A stretch of DNA of 64,000 nucleotides from Tropicibacter naphthalenivorans. GTDB lineage: Bacteria; Pseudomonadota; Alphaproteobacteria; Rhodobacterales; Rhodobacteraceae. A program made the position numbers and the translations under genes. Position 1 is the first letter of the stretch. Each line of letters begins with the position of its first letter. The notes below the pieces were generated by a model, which saw only the letters and a list, made by a program, of their open reading frames with translations, was not told the origin of the DNA and searched no databases. The stretch lies in contig NZ_FWXX01000001.1 in assembly GCF_900176475.1 (NCBI RefSeq), positions 124,001 to 188,000 of the forward strand. The letters are read 5' to 3'. Below are positions 52,504-60,319 of the stretch, in pieces.

Positions 52504-53628
52504 ATGCGACCGCTGAGCAACCCCACCCCAAACGCCACACTTGTTGGCCGTGTCGACCGCCCCGGCGTCGGCCCCTGCCTCGTGACCTTGCGCGGCGACG
52601 ACATCTTCGACATCACCTCGGCTCAGGCCCCCACATTGCGTGATCTGCTGGAACTCGACGCCCCCGCCGCCTATGTGCGCGCCGCCACCGGGACCAAAAT
52701 CGGCACGCTTAGCGATCTGGGCCAGTCACTCACCCTGCTGCCGCCCCCCGATCTGCAAGCCATCAAGGCCTCGGGCGTCACCTTTGCCGAATCCATGGTC
52801 GAGCGCGTCATCGAAGAGCAAGCCGCAGGCGATGCCGACCGCGCCGACGCCATCCGGCAAAAGGTCACCTCGGTCATTGGCGACAGCCTCTCCGGCATCG
52901 AACCGGGCAGCGCCAAGGCCATGGAGGTCAAGCGCGTCCTGCAAGCCGAAGGGCTGTGGTCCGCCTACCTCGAGGTCGGCATTGGCCCCGACGCCGAGGT
53001 GTTCACCAAGTGTCAGCCCATGGCCTCGGTCGGCTATGGCGCCGACGTGGGTCTGCATCCGATCAGCACTTGGAACAACCCCGAGCCGGAAATCGTCCTC
53101 GCCATCAACTCGCGCGGCGAGATCCTCGGGGCGACGCTTGGCAACGATGTCAACCTGCGCGACGTCGAGGGGCGCTCGGCCCTCTTGCTGGGCAAGGCCA
53201 AGGACAACAACGCCTCTTGCGCCATCGGCCCCTTCCTGCGGCTCTTTGACGACAGCTACAGCATGGCCGACGTGGAAACCGCCGAGCTGACGCTGACCGT
53301 CGAGGGCCTCGACGGGTTCACCCTCAACGGCCATTCTTCGATGACCAAGATCAGCCGCCGCCCCGCCGATATCGTCGCGCAAACCATTGGCGCGCATCAC
53401 CAATATCCTGATGGGTTCTTCTTGTTCCTCGGCACGCTCTTTGCCCCGATCCAGGACCGCGACGCGCCGGGCCAGGGCTTTACCCACAAGATCGGCGACG
53501 TGGTCACCATCGCCGAGCCCAAGCTCGGCGCGCTGGTCAACACCGTCAAACTCTCCACCGACTGCGCGCCTTGGACCTTTGGCACCGCCGCCCTGATGCG
53601 CAACCTCGCTGGGCGGGGGCTGCTATGA
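52504..53628 (+). CDS. FAH-fold 2-keto-3-deoxyaldonate dehydratase (XylX-like)
   Basis: 374 residues. LQAIKASGVTFAESMVERVIEE, WSAYLEVGIGPDAEVFTK, HPISTWNNPEPEIVLAI, LGNDVNLRDVEGRSALLLGKAKDNNASCAIGPF (quoted in parts: LGNDVNLRDVEGRSALLL, AKDNNASCAIGPF) and a C-terminal NLAGRGLL. From memory this matches Caulobacter XylX, which dehydrates 2-keto-3-deoxy-D-xylonate to 2-oxoglutarate semialdehyde, closely over the full length. With the XylD-like enzyme at 45259 and XylB-like enzyme at 55595 it gives three Weimberg-type steps. It overlaps the kinase gene by four bases. Confidence 0.9.
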   Translation: MRPLSNPTPNATLVGRVDRPGVGPCLVTLRGDDIFDITSAQAPTLRDLLELDAPAAYVRAATGTKIGTLSDLGQSLTLLPPPDLQAIKASGVTFAESMVERVIEEQAAGDADRADAIRQKVTSVIGDSLSGIEPGSAKAMEVKRVLQAEGLWSAYLEVGIGPDAEVFTKCQPMASVGYGADVGLHPISTWNNPEPEIVLAINSRGEILGATLGNDVNLRDVEGRSALLLGKAKDNNASCAIGPFLRLFDDSYSMADVETAELTLTVEGLDGFTLNGHSSMTKISRRPADIVAQTIGAHHQYPDGFFLFLGTLFAPIQDRDAPGQGFTHKIGDVVTIAEPKLGALVNTVKLSTDCAPWTFGTAALMRNLAGRGLL

Positions 53629-54536
53629 AGTTTCTCAGCATGGGCGAGATCATGGTGGAAATGGCCCCGGCGGACGCGGGCCTCTTTCGCATGGGCTTTG
53701 CCGGGGACACCTTCAACACCGCGTGGTACGCCCGCCGCCTGCTGCCCGCCGCGTGGGACGTGGCCTATGGCACGGTGATCGGCACCGACGCCGTGTCCGA
53801 TGACATGGCCACCTTCATCGAAGCCCAAGGCGTCACCCCCGCCCTGCGCCGCGACCCGTCCCGCACCGTCGGCCTCTACATGATCCAGACCCAGAACGGC
53901 GAGCGCAGCTTTTCCTACTGGCGCGGGCAGTCGGCGGCGAAAACTCTCGCCGATGAGCCCGCGTGGCTGGACGATCTGCTGGCAGACCGCGACATCATCC
54001 ACTTCTCCGGGATCACGCTGGCGATCCTAGCGCCCCACGCCCGCCAAACCCTTTGCGATGCCCTGAAACGCGCCCGCCAGAACGGCGCGCATGTCAGCTT
54101 TGACACCAACCTGCGTCCCCGCCTGTGGGAAGACGCGCAAACCATGGCCGCTGGCCTGACCCTCGGCGCCAGCACCGCCGACACCGTCCTGCCCAGCTTT
54201 GACGAGGAACAACTGGCCTTTGGCGACAGCCACCCCGACGACACCATCCGCCGCTACGCGGACCTCGGGGCCACCACCGTTGCCGTCAAGAACGGCGCGA
54301 ACATCTGCCACCTGTGGTCCAGCGCCGAAGGCGACGCCCGCTACGATCCCCCCGCGGTTGCGCAGGTGATCGACAGCACCGCCGCGGGCGACAGCTTTGC
54401 CGCCGGGTTCCTTTGCGCCCGCGCCCAAGAGGCCAGCGTGCTGGACGCCGCCAAACAGGCCGCCACCCTCGCCGGCGCGGTCATCCAACACAAAGGCGCG
54501 CTCGCGCCGCAAATCTTCGAGGGAGGAACCCAATGA
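53625..54536 (+). CDS. kdgK: PfkB-family sugar kinase, 2-keto-3-deoxygluconate kinase-like
   Basis: 303 residues. FLSMGEIMVEMAP at the N-terminus, GFAGDTFNTAWYARRL (substrate lid), FDTNLRPRLW, VAVKNGANICHLW, and the ATP/anion-hole motif DSTAAGDSFAAGF with the catalytic Asp. The length and the N-x-R-P-x-L-W block are typical of KdgK, which phosphorylates 2-keto-3-deoxygluconate (Entner-Doudoroff-type). No KDPG aldolase is visible in the window. Overlaps both neighbours by four bases. Confidence 0.9.
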   Translation: MKFLSMGEIMVEMAPADAGLFRMGFAGDTFNTAWYARRLLPAAWDVAYGTVIGTDAVSDDMATFIEAQGVTPALRRDPSRTVGLYMIQTQNGERSFSYWRGQSAAKTLADEPAWLDDLLADRDIIHFSGITLAILAPHARQTLCDALKRARQNGAHVSFDTNLRPRLWEDAQTMAAGLTLGASTADTVLPSFDEEQLAFGDSHPDDTIRRYADLGATTVAVKNGANICHLWSSAEGDARYDPPAVAQVIDSTAAGDSFAAGFLCARAQEASVLDAAKQAATLAGAVIQHKGALAPQIFEGGTQ

Positions 54537-55495
54537 AAGTCCTGATCATCGGCGGAGGCGGCCTGATCGGCCAAAAGCTCGCCAAATCGCTTGCGGGGCG
54601 CGGCACACTGCGCGGACAACCCATTTCTGAACTGGTGCTCGCCGACGTGATCGACGCGACAACCGTCGACGCGCCCTTTGCCGTGACCACCAAGACTTGC
54701 GACATCTCCGACCCCGCCTCGGTGGCCACGATCATCGACGAGAGCACAGACGTGATCTACCTGCTCGCCGCGGTCGTCTCGGCCCACGCCGAAGAGGACT
54801 TCGACTTCGGCTACAAGATCAACGTCGACGGCACCCGCAACGTGCTGGAACGCTGCCGCACGCTGGGCACCAAGCCCGTGGTGGTCTTTACCTCGTCAAT
54901 CGCGGTCTTCGGCGGCGAAGTCCCCCAGCCCTTCACCGACGACAGCGCGCTCAACCCGCAAATCTCCTACGGCGTGCAAAAGGCCATCGGGGAAATGCTG
55001 CTGAACGACTACACGCGCAAAGGCTTTGTCCAGGGGCGCGGCTTCCGCCTGCCGACCATCTCTGTCCGCCCCGGCAAACCCAACCGCGCCGCCTCGGGCT
55101 TTATGTCGTCGATCTTCCGCGAACCGCTCCAAGGCCTGCCCGCCAACTGCCCGGTGGACCGCGACTTCCCCCACTTCTACCTAAGCCCTAGGAAATGCGT
55201 GGAAAACCTCATCAAAGGCGCAGAACTGGACCAAGCCGACCTTGGCCCGCGTCCCTCGATGACCATGCCGGGCCGCGTCTGGACCATCGGCCAGATGATC
55301 GACGCCATGACCGCCGTCGCCGGGCCTGAACCGGCCAAGCTCATCACCTGGAACCCCCAGCCGGAAATCGAACACATCCTCGACGGCTGGCGCATGGACA
55401 TTCGCCCGGAAAAGGCGGCAAAACTCGGCCTGACCGCCGATGACAGCTTCGAAGATAACATCCGCATCTTCCTCGAAGACGACATCGACGCCTAA
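54533..55495 (+). CDS. NAD-dependent epimerase/dehydratase-family, D-erythronate dehydrogenase (DenD)-like
   Basis: 320 residues. Extended-SDR loop VLIIGGGGLIGQKLAKSLAG, FTSSIAVFGGEVPQPF (catalytic Ser), ISYGVQKAIGEMLLNDY (Y-x3-K), FRLPTISVRPGKPNRAASGF. The R-P-G-K-P-N block and the S-Y-G-x-Q-K-A motif are, from memory, features of DenD, which oxidises D-erythronate at C2. A role on another aldonate is possible. ATGA overlap with kdgK; GGGAGGAA ahead of the ATG. Confidence 0.85.
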   Translation: MKVLIIGGGGLIGQKLAKSLAGRGTLRGQPISELVLADVIDATTVDAPFAVTTKTCDISDPASVATIIDESTDVIYLLAAVVSAHAEEDFDFGYKINVDGTRNVLERCRTLGTKPVVVFTSSIAVFGGEVPQPFTDDSALNPQISYGVQKAIGEMLLNDYTRKGFVQGRGFRLPTISVRPGKPNRAASGFMSSIFREPLQGLPANCPVDRDFPHFYLSPRKCVENLIKGAELDQADLGPRPSMTMPGRVWTIGQMIDAMTAVAGPEPAKLITWNPQPEIEHILDGWRMDIRPEKAAKLGLTADDSFEDNIRIFLEDDIDA

Positions 55496-55511
55496 ACCCC
55501 AATCCCCCGGG

Positions 55512-55570
55512 CTTTCTTCTCTTTGAAAATATCCCGGGGGGAACGCGCAGCGTGGGGGGCAGCGCCCCCC
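55512..55570 (+). repeat. Dispersed two-hairpin intergenic element, copy 7
   Basis: CTTTCTTCTCTTTG, AAAATATCCCGGGG, stem I ACGC-gca-GCGT (55543-55553), stem II GGGGGGC-agc-GCCCCCC (55554-55570). It begins 17 bases after the DenD-like stop, within the rightward run. Confidence 0.85.
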
Positions 55571-55594
55571 TTTCCCGACCCCAAAAGGCCCAAC

Positions 55595-56350
55595 ATGACC
55601 GATTTCGCCATCTACCCCAGCCTCAAAGGCAAAACCGTCTTCATCACCGGCGGCGCGTCGGGCATCGGCGCCGAGATCACCCGCGCCTTCGCCGCCCAGG
55701 GCGCGCGCACCGGTTTTGTCGACTTCGACGAAACCGCAGCACAGACCCTGCTTGATACCACCGAGGGCGACATCGCCTTTGCCCCCTGCGACCTGCGCGA
55801 CATCGACGCGCTGCGCGCCGCCTTTGACTGCCTCGAATCCAAACTCGGCCCCGCCACGGTGCTGGTCAACAACGCCGCCCGCGACGACCGCCACGACTGG
55901 CGCGACGTAACCCCCGAGTATTGGGACGAGCGCATGAACACCAACCTGCGGCACATGTTCTTTGCCACCCAAAAGGTCGCCCCCGGCATGATCGACGCGG
56001 GCGGCGGGTCGATCATCAACATGGGGTCCAACAGCTGGATGGAGGCGGTCGGCAACATGCCCGCCTACACCACCGCCAAGGCCGCCGTGCACGGCATGAC
56101 CCGCACCCTCGCCCGCGATCTCGGCAAAGACCGCATCCGCGTCAACACCGTGGTCCCCGGCTGGGTGATGACCGAACGCCAAAAACAGCTCTGGGCCACC
56201 CCCGAAGCGCTCGCCGACCATGTCAAAGGCCAGTGCCTGCCCGACCTGATCGAGCCGGTCTACCTCGCACGGATGGTGCTTTTCCTTGCCTCCGACGACA
56301 GCGCCATGTGCACCGCGAACAACTACATGGTCACCGCAGGCTCGATCTAA
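55595..56350 (+). CDS. SDR, D-xylose/aldose 1-dehydrogenase (XylB of Caulobacter)-like
   Basis: 251 residues. IYPSLKGKTVFITGGASGIG, VLVNNAARDDRHDWRDVTPE, YWDERMNTNLRHMFFATQ, APGMIDAGGGSIINMGSNSW, YTTAKAAVHGMTRTLARDLG and a C-terminal VLFLASDDSAMCTANNY. The N-N-A-x-D-D-R-H block and overall length fit Caulobacter-type xylose dehydrogenase, which makes xylonolactone from xylose with NAD. The acceptable sugar may differ here. Last gene of the rightward run; a bidirectional terminator follows. Confidence 0.87.
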   Translation: MTDFAIYPSLKGKTVFITGGASGIGAEITRAFAAQGARTGFVDFDETAAQTLLDTTEGDIAFAPCDLRDIDALRAAFDCLESKLGPATVLVNNAARDDRHDWRDVTPEYWDERMNTNLRHMFFATQKVAPGMIDAGGGSIINMGSNSWMEAVGNMPAYTTAKAAVHGMTRTLARDLGKDRIRVNTVVPGWVMTERQKQLWATPEALADHVKGQCLPDLIEPVYLARMVLFLASDDSAMCTANNYMVTAGSI

Positions 56351-56367
56351 ACCCAGCCCCACAAACA

Positions 56368-56406
56368 AAAAAGCGCCGCCCCGGTTCCCCCGCGGGCGGC
56401 GCTTTC
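56368..56406. terminator. Bidirectional terminator between convergent genes
   Basis: AAAGCGCCGCCC (56370-56381) pairs with GGGCGGCGCTTT (56394-56405). A-rich and T-rich flanks on both sides suit termination of the XylB-like gene (plus) and of the 2-hydroxyacid dehydrogenase gene (minus). Confidence 0.8.
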
Positions 56407-56421
56407 ACTTTCAAAACCGGC

Positions 56422-57363
56422 TCAGTTCACCGGCGTGACCAGATCCTTGCCGGACAGGAAATTCGCGATGTTCTCCAGCTGCAACTCGGCCATGGCGCGG
56501 CGCGTCTCCACCGAGCCAGAGCCTTGGTGCGGCTGCAACACCACGTTGTCCAGCGCGGTAAAACGCGGGTCGATGTTCGGCTCGTTCAGGAACACGTCCA
56601 GACCCGCACCGGCGATCCGCCCCTGCTCCAAGGCATCCAGCAAAGCGCCTTCGTCCACCGTCGTCCCGCGTGAGATGTTGATGATCACACCGCGCGGCCC
56701 CAGCGCGTCGATGGCGGCTTTGGACACGTGGCCCACGGTCTCGGCCCCGCCGACCAGCGCAATGATCAGCACGTCCACGGCCGCCGCCATGGCCACCACG
56801 TCAGAATGATACGTCCAGCCCGGCGTCTCTTTTTCCGAACGCGAGGTATAGTGGATGTCCATCTTGAACGCCGCGCAACGGTCGGCAATCTCGCGCCCGA
56901 TGCGGCCCAGACCGACGATGCCCACGGACGCGCCCGTCACCTTGCGGTTCAGCGGGATCTCGCCCTGCTTGGCCCAATCGCCGCTGCGCACATGCGCCTC
57001 GCCGCGCATCATGGTGCGGAACTGCGCGATCAGCATCCCGATGGCGATATCGGCCACATCGTCGTTCAGCACGTTGGGCGTGTTGGTCACCTTGACGCCG
57101 CGCGCCGAGGCCGCAGCCACGTCGATGGCATCATAGCCGACACCGTAGTTCGCCACCACGCCGAGGCTCGGGAACAGGTCCATTGCCTCGCCGCCAAAGG
57201 GCTTGTGTCCCTTGTAGGCGATCGCCTTGATGCCCGCGCGGGTGGCCTCATCAAGGCTCGCCATGTCGTCGGGTCCATCCACATAGGCGCTGGGATAGGC
57301 GGTCTCCAGACGCGCGCGCTCATCTTCCTTAAAGCTCGCGCCGCAGATCAAAAGTTCGGTCAT
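56422..57363 (-). CDS. D-isomer-specific 2-hydroxyacid dehydrogenase (GhrB/hydroxypyruvate reductase-like)
   Basis: 313 residues from the ATG at 57363; the open frame extends further upstream into the aminotransferase gene, which is not coding in this frame. GVGYDAIDVAAASARGVKVT, VGIVGLGRIGREIADR (NAD loop), catalytic Arg in NISRGTTVDEG, Glu in GLDVFLNEP and His in LQPHQGSGSVET. It reduces glyoxylate, hydroxypyruvate or a 2-keto sugar acid. It is 11 bases behind the aminotransferase and shares operator site 5. Confidence 0.9.
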   Translation of the reverse strand: MTELLICGASFKEDERARLETAYPSAYVDGPDDMASLDEATRAGIKAIAYKGHKPFGGEAMDLFPSLGVVANYGVGYDAIDVAAASARGVKVTNTPNVLNDDVADIAIGMLIAQFRTMMRGEAHVRSGDWAKQGEIPLNRKVTGASVGIVGLGRIGREIADRCAAFKMDIHYTSRSEKETPGWTYHSDVVAMAAAVDVLIIALVGGAETVGHVSKAAIDALGPRGVIINISRGTTVDEGALLDALEQGRIAGAGLDVFLNEPNIDPRFTALDNVVLQPHQGSGSVETRRAMAELQLENIANFLSGKDLVTPVN

Positions 57364-57374
57364 GTCAGTCCCTT

Positions 57375-58544
57375 TCACAGCAGGCCGCGAATGCGCCGCA
57401 GCGCTTCCACGATGTTTTCGGTGGAGTTGGCGTAGGAGAACCGCAGGTAGCCTTCGCCGTATTTGCCAAAGGACGTCCCCGCGACGGTCGCCACCCCGGC
57501 TTCGTCCAGAAAGCGGTTCTGCGCCTCCATCGCGCTTAGGCCCGTGCCCGAGATATTCGGGAAGGCATAGAACGCCCCGGCGCAATCGGTGCAGGTGACA
57601 CCGGGCAGATCGTTGAGCCCTTCGACGATCACCTGACGGCGCTTGTCGAACTCGGCCAGCATGGCGGTCACCGCGTCCTGCGGGCCGTCCAAAGCGGCAA
57701 TCCCGGCATATTGCGTCGCCGCATTCACACACGAATGGTCGTTGATGCACAGGCGCGTGACGTGATCGACACAAGAGTCCGGCCAGACCGCATAGCCAAG
57801 GCGCCAGCCGGTCATGGCATAGGTCTTGGACCAGCCATCCAGCACGATCAGACGGTCGCGGATTTCCGGGTATTGCAGCAGGCTGACATGCTCGCGCCCA
57901 CCGTACAGCATGTTGGAGTAGATCTCGTCCGACATCAGGGCGACGTTCGGATGCGCCTCTAGGCCTTTGACAAGCTTGTCGATTTCCTCGCGCGGGGTGA
58001 CGCCTCCGGTGGGGTTCGCGGGCGAGTTGATGATGATCAGGCTGGTGCGTTCCGTGATCTGGCCCAGCACCTCTTCGGCAGAAAAGGCAAAGCCGTTTTC
58101 CTCTTTCAAGGCGATCGGCACGGGGGTCGCGCCGCTGTACTTGATCGCGGATTCATAGATCGGGAAGCCGGGGTTGGGGTACATGATTTCCGCGCCGGGC
58201 TGGCCGAACATCAGGCAGGCAAAGAACATGGTGGGCTTGCCGCCGGGCTGGATCACCACGTTGTCCGGGTTCACCTCGACGCCATGACGGCGGTGCAGAT
58301 CGGCGGCGACGCTCTCGCGCAGCTTGGGCAAGCCGTTGGCGGGGGTGTAGCCGTGGTGGCCATCGCGCAAAGCCTTGATCCCCGCCTCGACGATATGCTC
58401 GGGCGTCTGGAAATCGGGCTGGCCGATGCCAAGGTTGATGATGTCGCGGCCTTCGGCGGCCAACTTGCCCGCGCGCGCCAGAACGACAAACGCGCTTTCC
58501 GTGCCGAGCCGGGACAGGCTGTCGGCGAATTTCAATTGTGTCAT
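57375..58544 (-). CDS. Class I/II pyridoxal-phosphate aminotransferase
   Basis: 389 residues. INLGIGQPDFQTPEHIVEAG, HGYTPANGLPKLRESVA, IINSPANPTGGV, and the PLP lysine in VLDGWSKTYAMTGWRLGYAV are all typical of the AspC-like fold-type I group. Amino donor and acceptor are not deducible; glyoxylate/alanine or aspartate type are options. Its promoter region holds the perfect palindrome at 58580, tying it to the sugar-acid regulon. Confidence 0.9.
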   Translation of the reverse strand: MTQLKFADSLSRLGTESAFVVLARAGKLAAEGRDIINLGIGQPDFQTPEHIVEAGIKALRDGHHGYTPANGLPKLRESVAADLHRRHGVEVNPDNVVIQPGGKPTMFFACLMFGQPGAEIMYPNPGFPIYESAIKYSGATPVPIALKEENGFAFSAEEVLGQITERTSLIIINSPANPTGGVTPREEIDKLVKGLEAHPNVALMSDEIYSNMLYGGREHVSLLQYPEIRDRLIVLDGWSKTYAMTGWRLGYAVWPDSCVDHVTRLCINDHSCVNAATQYAGIAALDGPQDAVTAMLAEFDKRRQVIVEGLNDLPGVTCTDCAGAFYAFPNISGTGLSAMEAQNRFLDEAGVATVAGTSFGKYGEGYLRFSYANSTENIVEALRRIRGLL

Positions 58545-58579
58545 GTGGTCCTCCCGTTGCGCCTCCGCGCAGCTTCGGG

Positions 58580-58595
58580 ATTTGGTATACCAAAT
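58580..58595. promoter_or_regulatory. GntR-type operator palindrome (site 5)
   Basis: ATTTGGTATACCAAAT, a perfect 16-base palindrome about 36 bases upstream of the aminotransferase start. It is the rightmost of five sites sharing the TGGTATACCA core. Confidence 0.82.
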
Positions 58596-58629
58596 TTAAG
58601 GCAAAGATAAAGCGTCCAGTTGACCGCGC

Positions 58630-58670
58630 CCAAAAGAAACCCCGCCACACTCGGACCAGTGCGGCGGGGC
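58630..58670 (-). terminator. Terminator of the CoA-ligase/acyl-CoA-dehydrogenase transcript
   Basis: On the minus strand CCCCGCCGCAC ... GTGTGGCGGGG forms a long stem followed by TTTCTTTTG. It lies about 75 bases after the acyl-CoA dehydrogenase stop. Confidence 0.75.
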
Positions 58671-58745
58671 CAATAGATCGGGCCTGCGGGACGGTGGGCG
58701 GGGCGCCTTTCGGCAAAGCCGAAACAGCGCCGGACAGCGGCCCCC

Positions 58746-60314
58746 TCAGCTTAGACCATAGGCGACCTGCGCCTCGGCCACGCCCATGCGCGCCTCGACC
58801 GTCGCCAGCCAGAACCGGCCCGCCTCGGCCAGATCGCCGCCCTGCGCCACCAGACGCTCGGCCAGATAGGCGCTGACCGCACACCAACCGGCGCGCAGAT
58901 AGCCATCGGCGGCGGCCATCACCTTGGACATGTCCTGCCCGTCGATCTGATCGGTCAGCGCCTCCAGCCGCTCCAGCACGCGCAAGGCGACCCCCGCCTC
59001 AGAGGCCCTCACGCGATCCGCAAACAGTTTCAAGCCCTTACGCTCATCGTTCAGCACCCGCCGGATCAGGAAATCCTGCCCCTGCATCCCCGTCGTGCCT
59101 TCGTAGATCGTCAGGATACGCGCATCGCGGTAATACCGCTCGGCGGGCCACTCACGGGTGTACCCGGCCCCGCCCAGCACCTGGATCGCCCCCGAGGCGC
59201 TCTCGCTCGCGCCCTCGCCGCAAAAGGTCTTGGCCAGCGGCAGCAGGAACGCCGCATAGGTGGTCATGTCTGCATCACCCGCCTTGCCCGCCTGAACGGA
59301 CACGGACGCCTCGAACATCAGCGCCGTGGCAATCGCCGCCTGTGCGTCCAACGCCAGCAGCTGCCGCTGCACATCTGGGTGCTGGATGATCGGCACGGGC
59401 GACGCTTTGGGCGATCCGCCCTGCTTGCGATCCTGCGCATAGCTGCGGGCCAGACGCGCGCATTCCTGCGCAAGGCCCGCCCCCTGCCCGCCCACCTGCA
59501 AGCGCATCAGCTCGATCATGGTGAACAACTGCGACAGCCCGCGCCCCGGCTCGCCAATCAGCGTGCCCTTGGCGCCTTCGAACCGCAAAACGCAGGTGGG
59601 AGAGCCCGCAAGCCCCAGCTTTTCCTCGATCCGCTCGACAAAGATGCCCTCATCGTTGGGCACAAGAAACAGCGACAGCCCGCGCGTCCCCTCTTCCAGC
59701 GTGCCGGTGCGCGCAAGGCACAGGTGCCCGATGCGCGCGGCCATGTCGTGGTCACCAAAGCTGATCCAGCACTTGGTCCCGGAAATCGCATAGCTGCCGT
59801 CGTCGTTCAGCGTGGCCTTGGTGCGGATGCGGCCCACGTCGGACCCGGCGTCCGGTTCCGAGATGCAGATGGTGATCGTCCACGCCCCCTCGGCCACCTT
59901 GGGGCACCACTCGGCGGCCAATTCCGGCGCGCGCTCGGCCAGCAGGTGCGAGCCCGCCCGAGACGACCCCGACGCCATCAGGAACGGCTGCGCCGCGCCC
60001 TCGAACGGCATGTTCGCCGCCAACACCAGCGGGATCGGCAGGCCCATCCCCCCAAAGTCAGGGTCCATATCCGCCAGGATCCAGCCGTTCTCGGCCAGCG
60101 TCTGATAGGCCTCTTTATAGCCCTCGGGCGTGATCACCCGGCCATTTTCCACCCGGCAGTGCTGTGCGTCGGCGGTATCGCCAACGGGTTTGAGCACCTC
60201 TTCGGCCAGCTTGGTGGCCTCTTCCATGATCTGCGCCACGGCCATCTCATCCAAACCTGCCGCGTCCCGCTGCGCGGCCCATCCCGGCGTTGCGTTCAAG
60301 ATATCCAGGATCAT
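58746..60314 (-). CDS. Acyl-CoA dehydrogenase family protein, long form
   Basis: 522 residues, longer than the ~380-residue core because of a C-terminal helical extension (about residues 390-520), as in the DmdC/FadE-like group. WTITICISEPDAGSDVG and CWISFGDHD are flavin/substrate blocks; the region LTIYEGTTGMQGQDFLIRRV holds the usual catalytic-Glu context. It begins six bases after the CoA-ligase stop and is co-transcribed, so it may act on the CoA ester that ligase makes. The ATG at 60314 (MILDILNATPGW) is chosen over an upstream start at 60362. Confidence 0.9.
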   Translation of the reverse strand: MILDILNATPGWAAQRDAAGLDEMAVAQIMEEATKLAEEVLKPVGDTADAQHCRVENGRVITPEGYKEAYQTLAENGWILADMDPDFGGMGLPIPLVLAANMPFEGAAQPFLMASGSSRAGSHLLAERAPELAAEWCPKVAEGAWTITICISEPDAGSDVGRIRTKATLNDDGSYAISGTKCWISFGDHDMAARIGHLCLARTGTLEEGTRGLSLFLVPNDEGIFVERIEEKLGLAGSPTCVLRFEGAKGTLIGEPGRGLSQLFTMIELMRLQVGGQGAGLAQECARLARSYAQDRKQGGSPKASPVPIIQHPDVQRQLLALDAQAAIATALMFEASVSVQAGKAGDADMTTYAAFLLPLAKTFCGEGASESASGAIQVLGGAGYTREWPAERYYRDARILTIYEGTTGMQGQDFLIRRVLNDERKGLKLFADRVRASEAGVALRVLERLEALTDQIDGQDMSKVMAAADGYLRAGWCAVSAYLAERLVAQGGDLAEAGRFWLATVEARMGVAEAQVAYGLS

Positions 60315-60319
60315 GCTGT

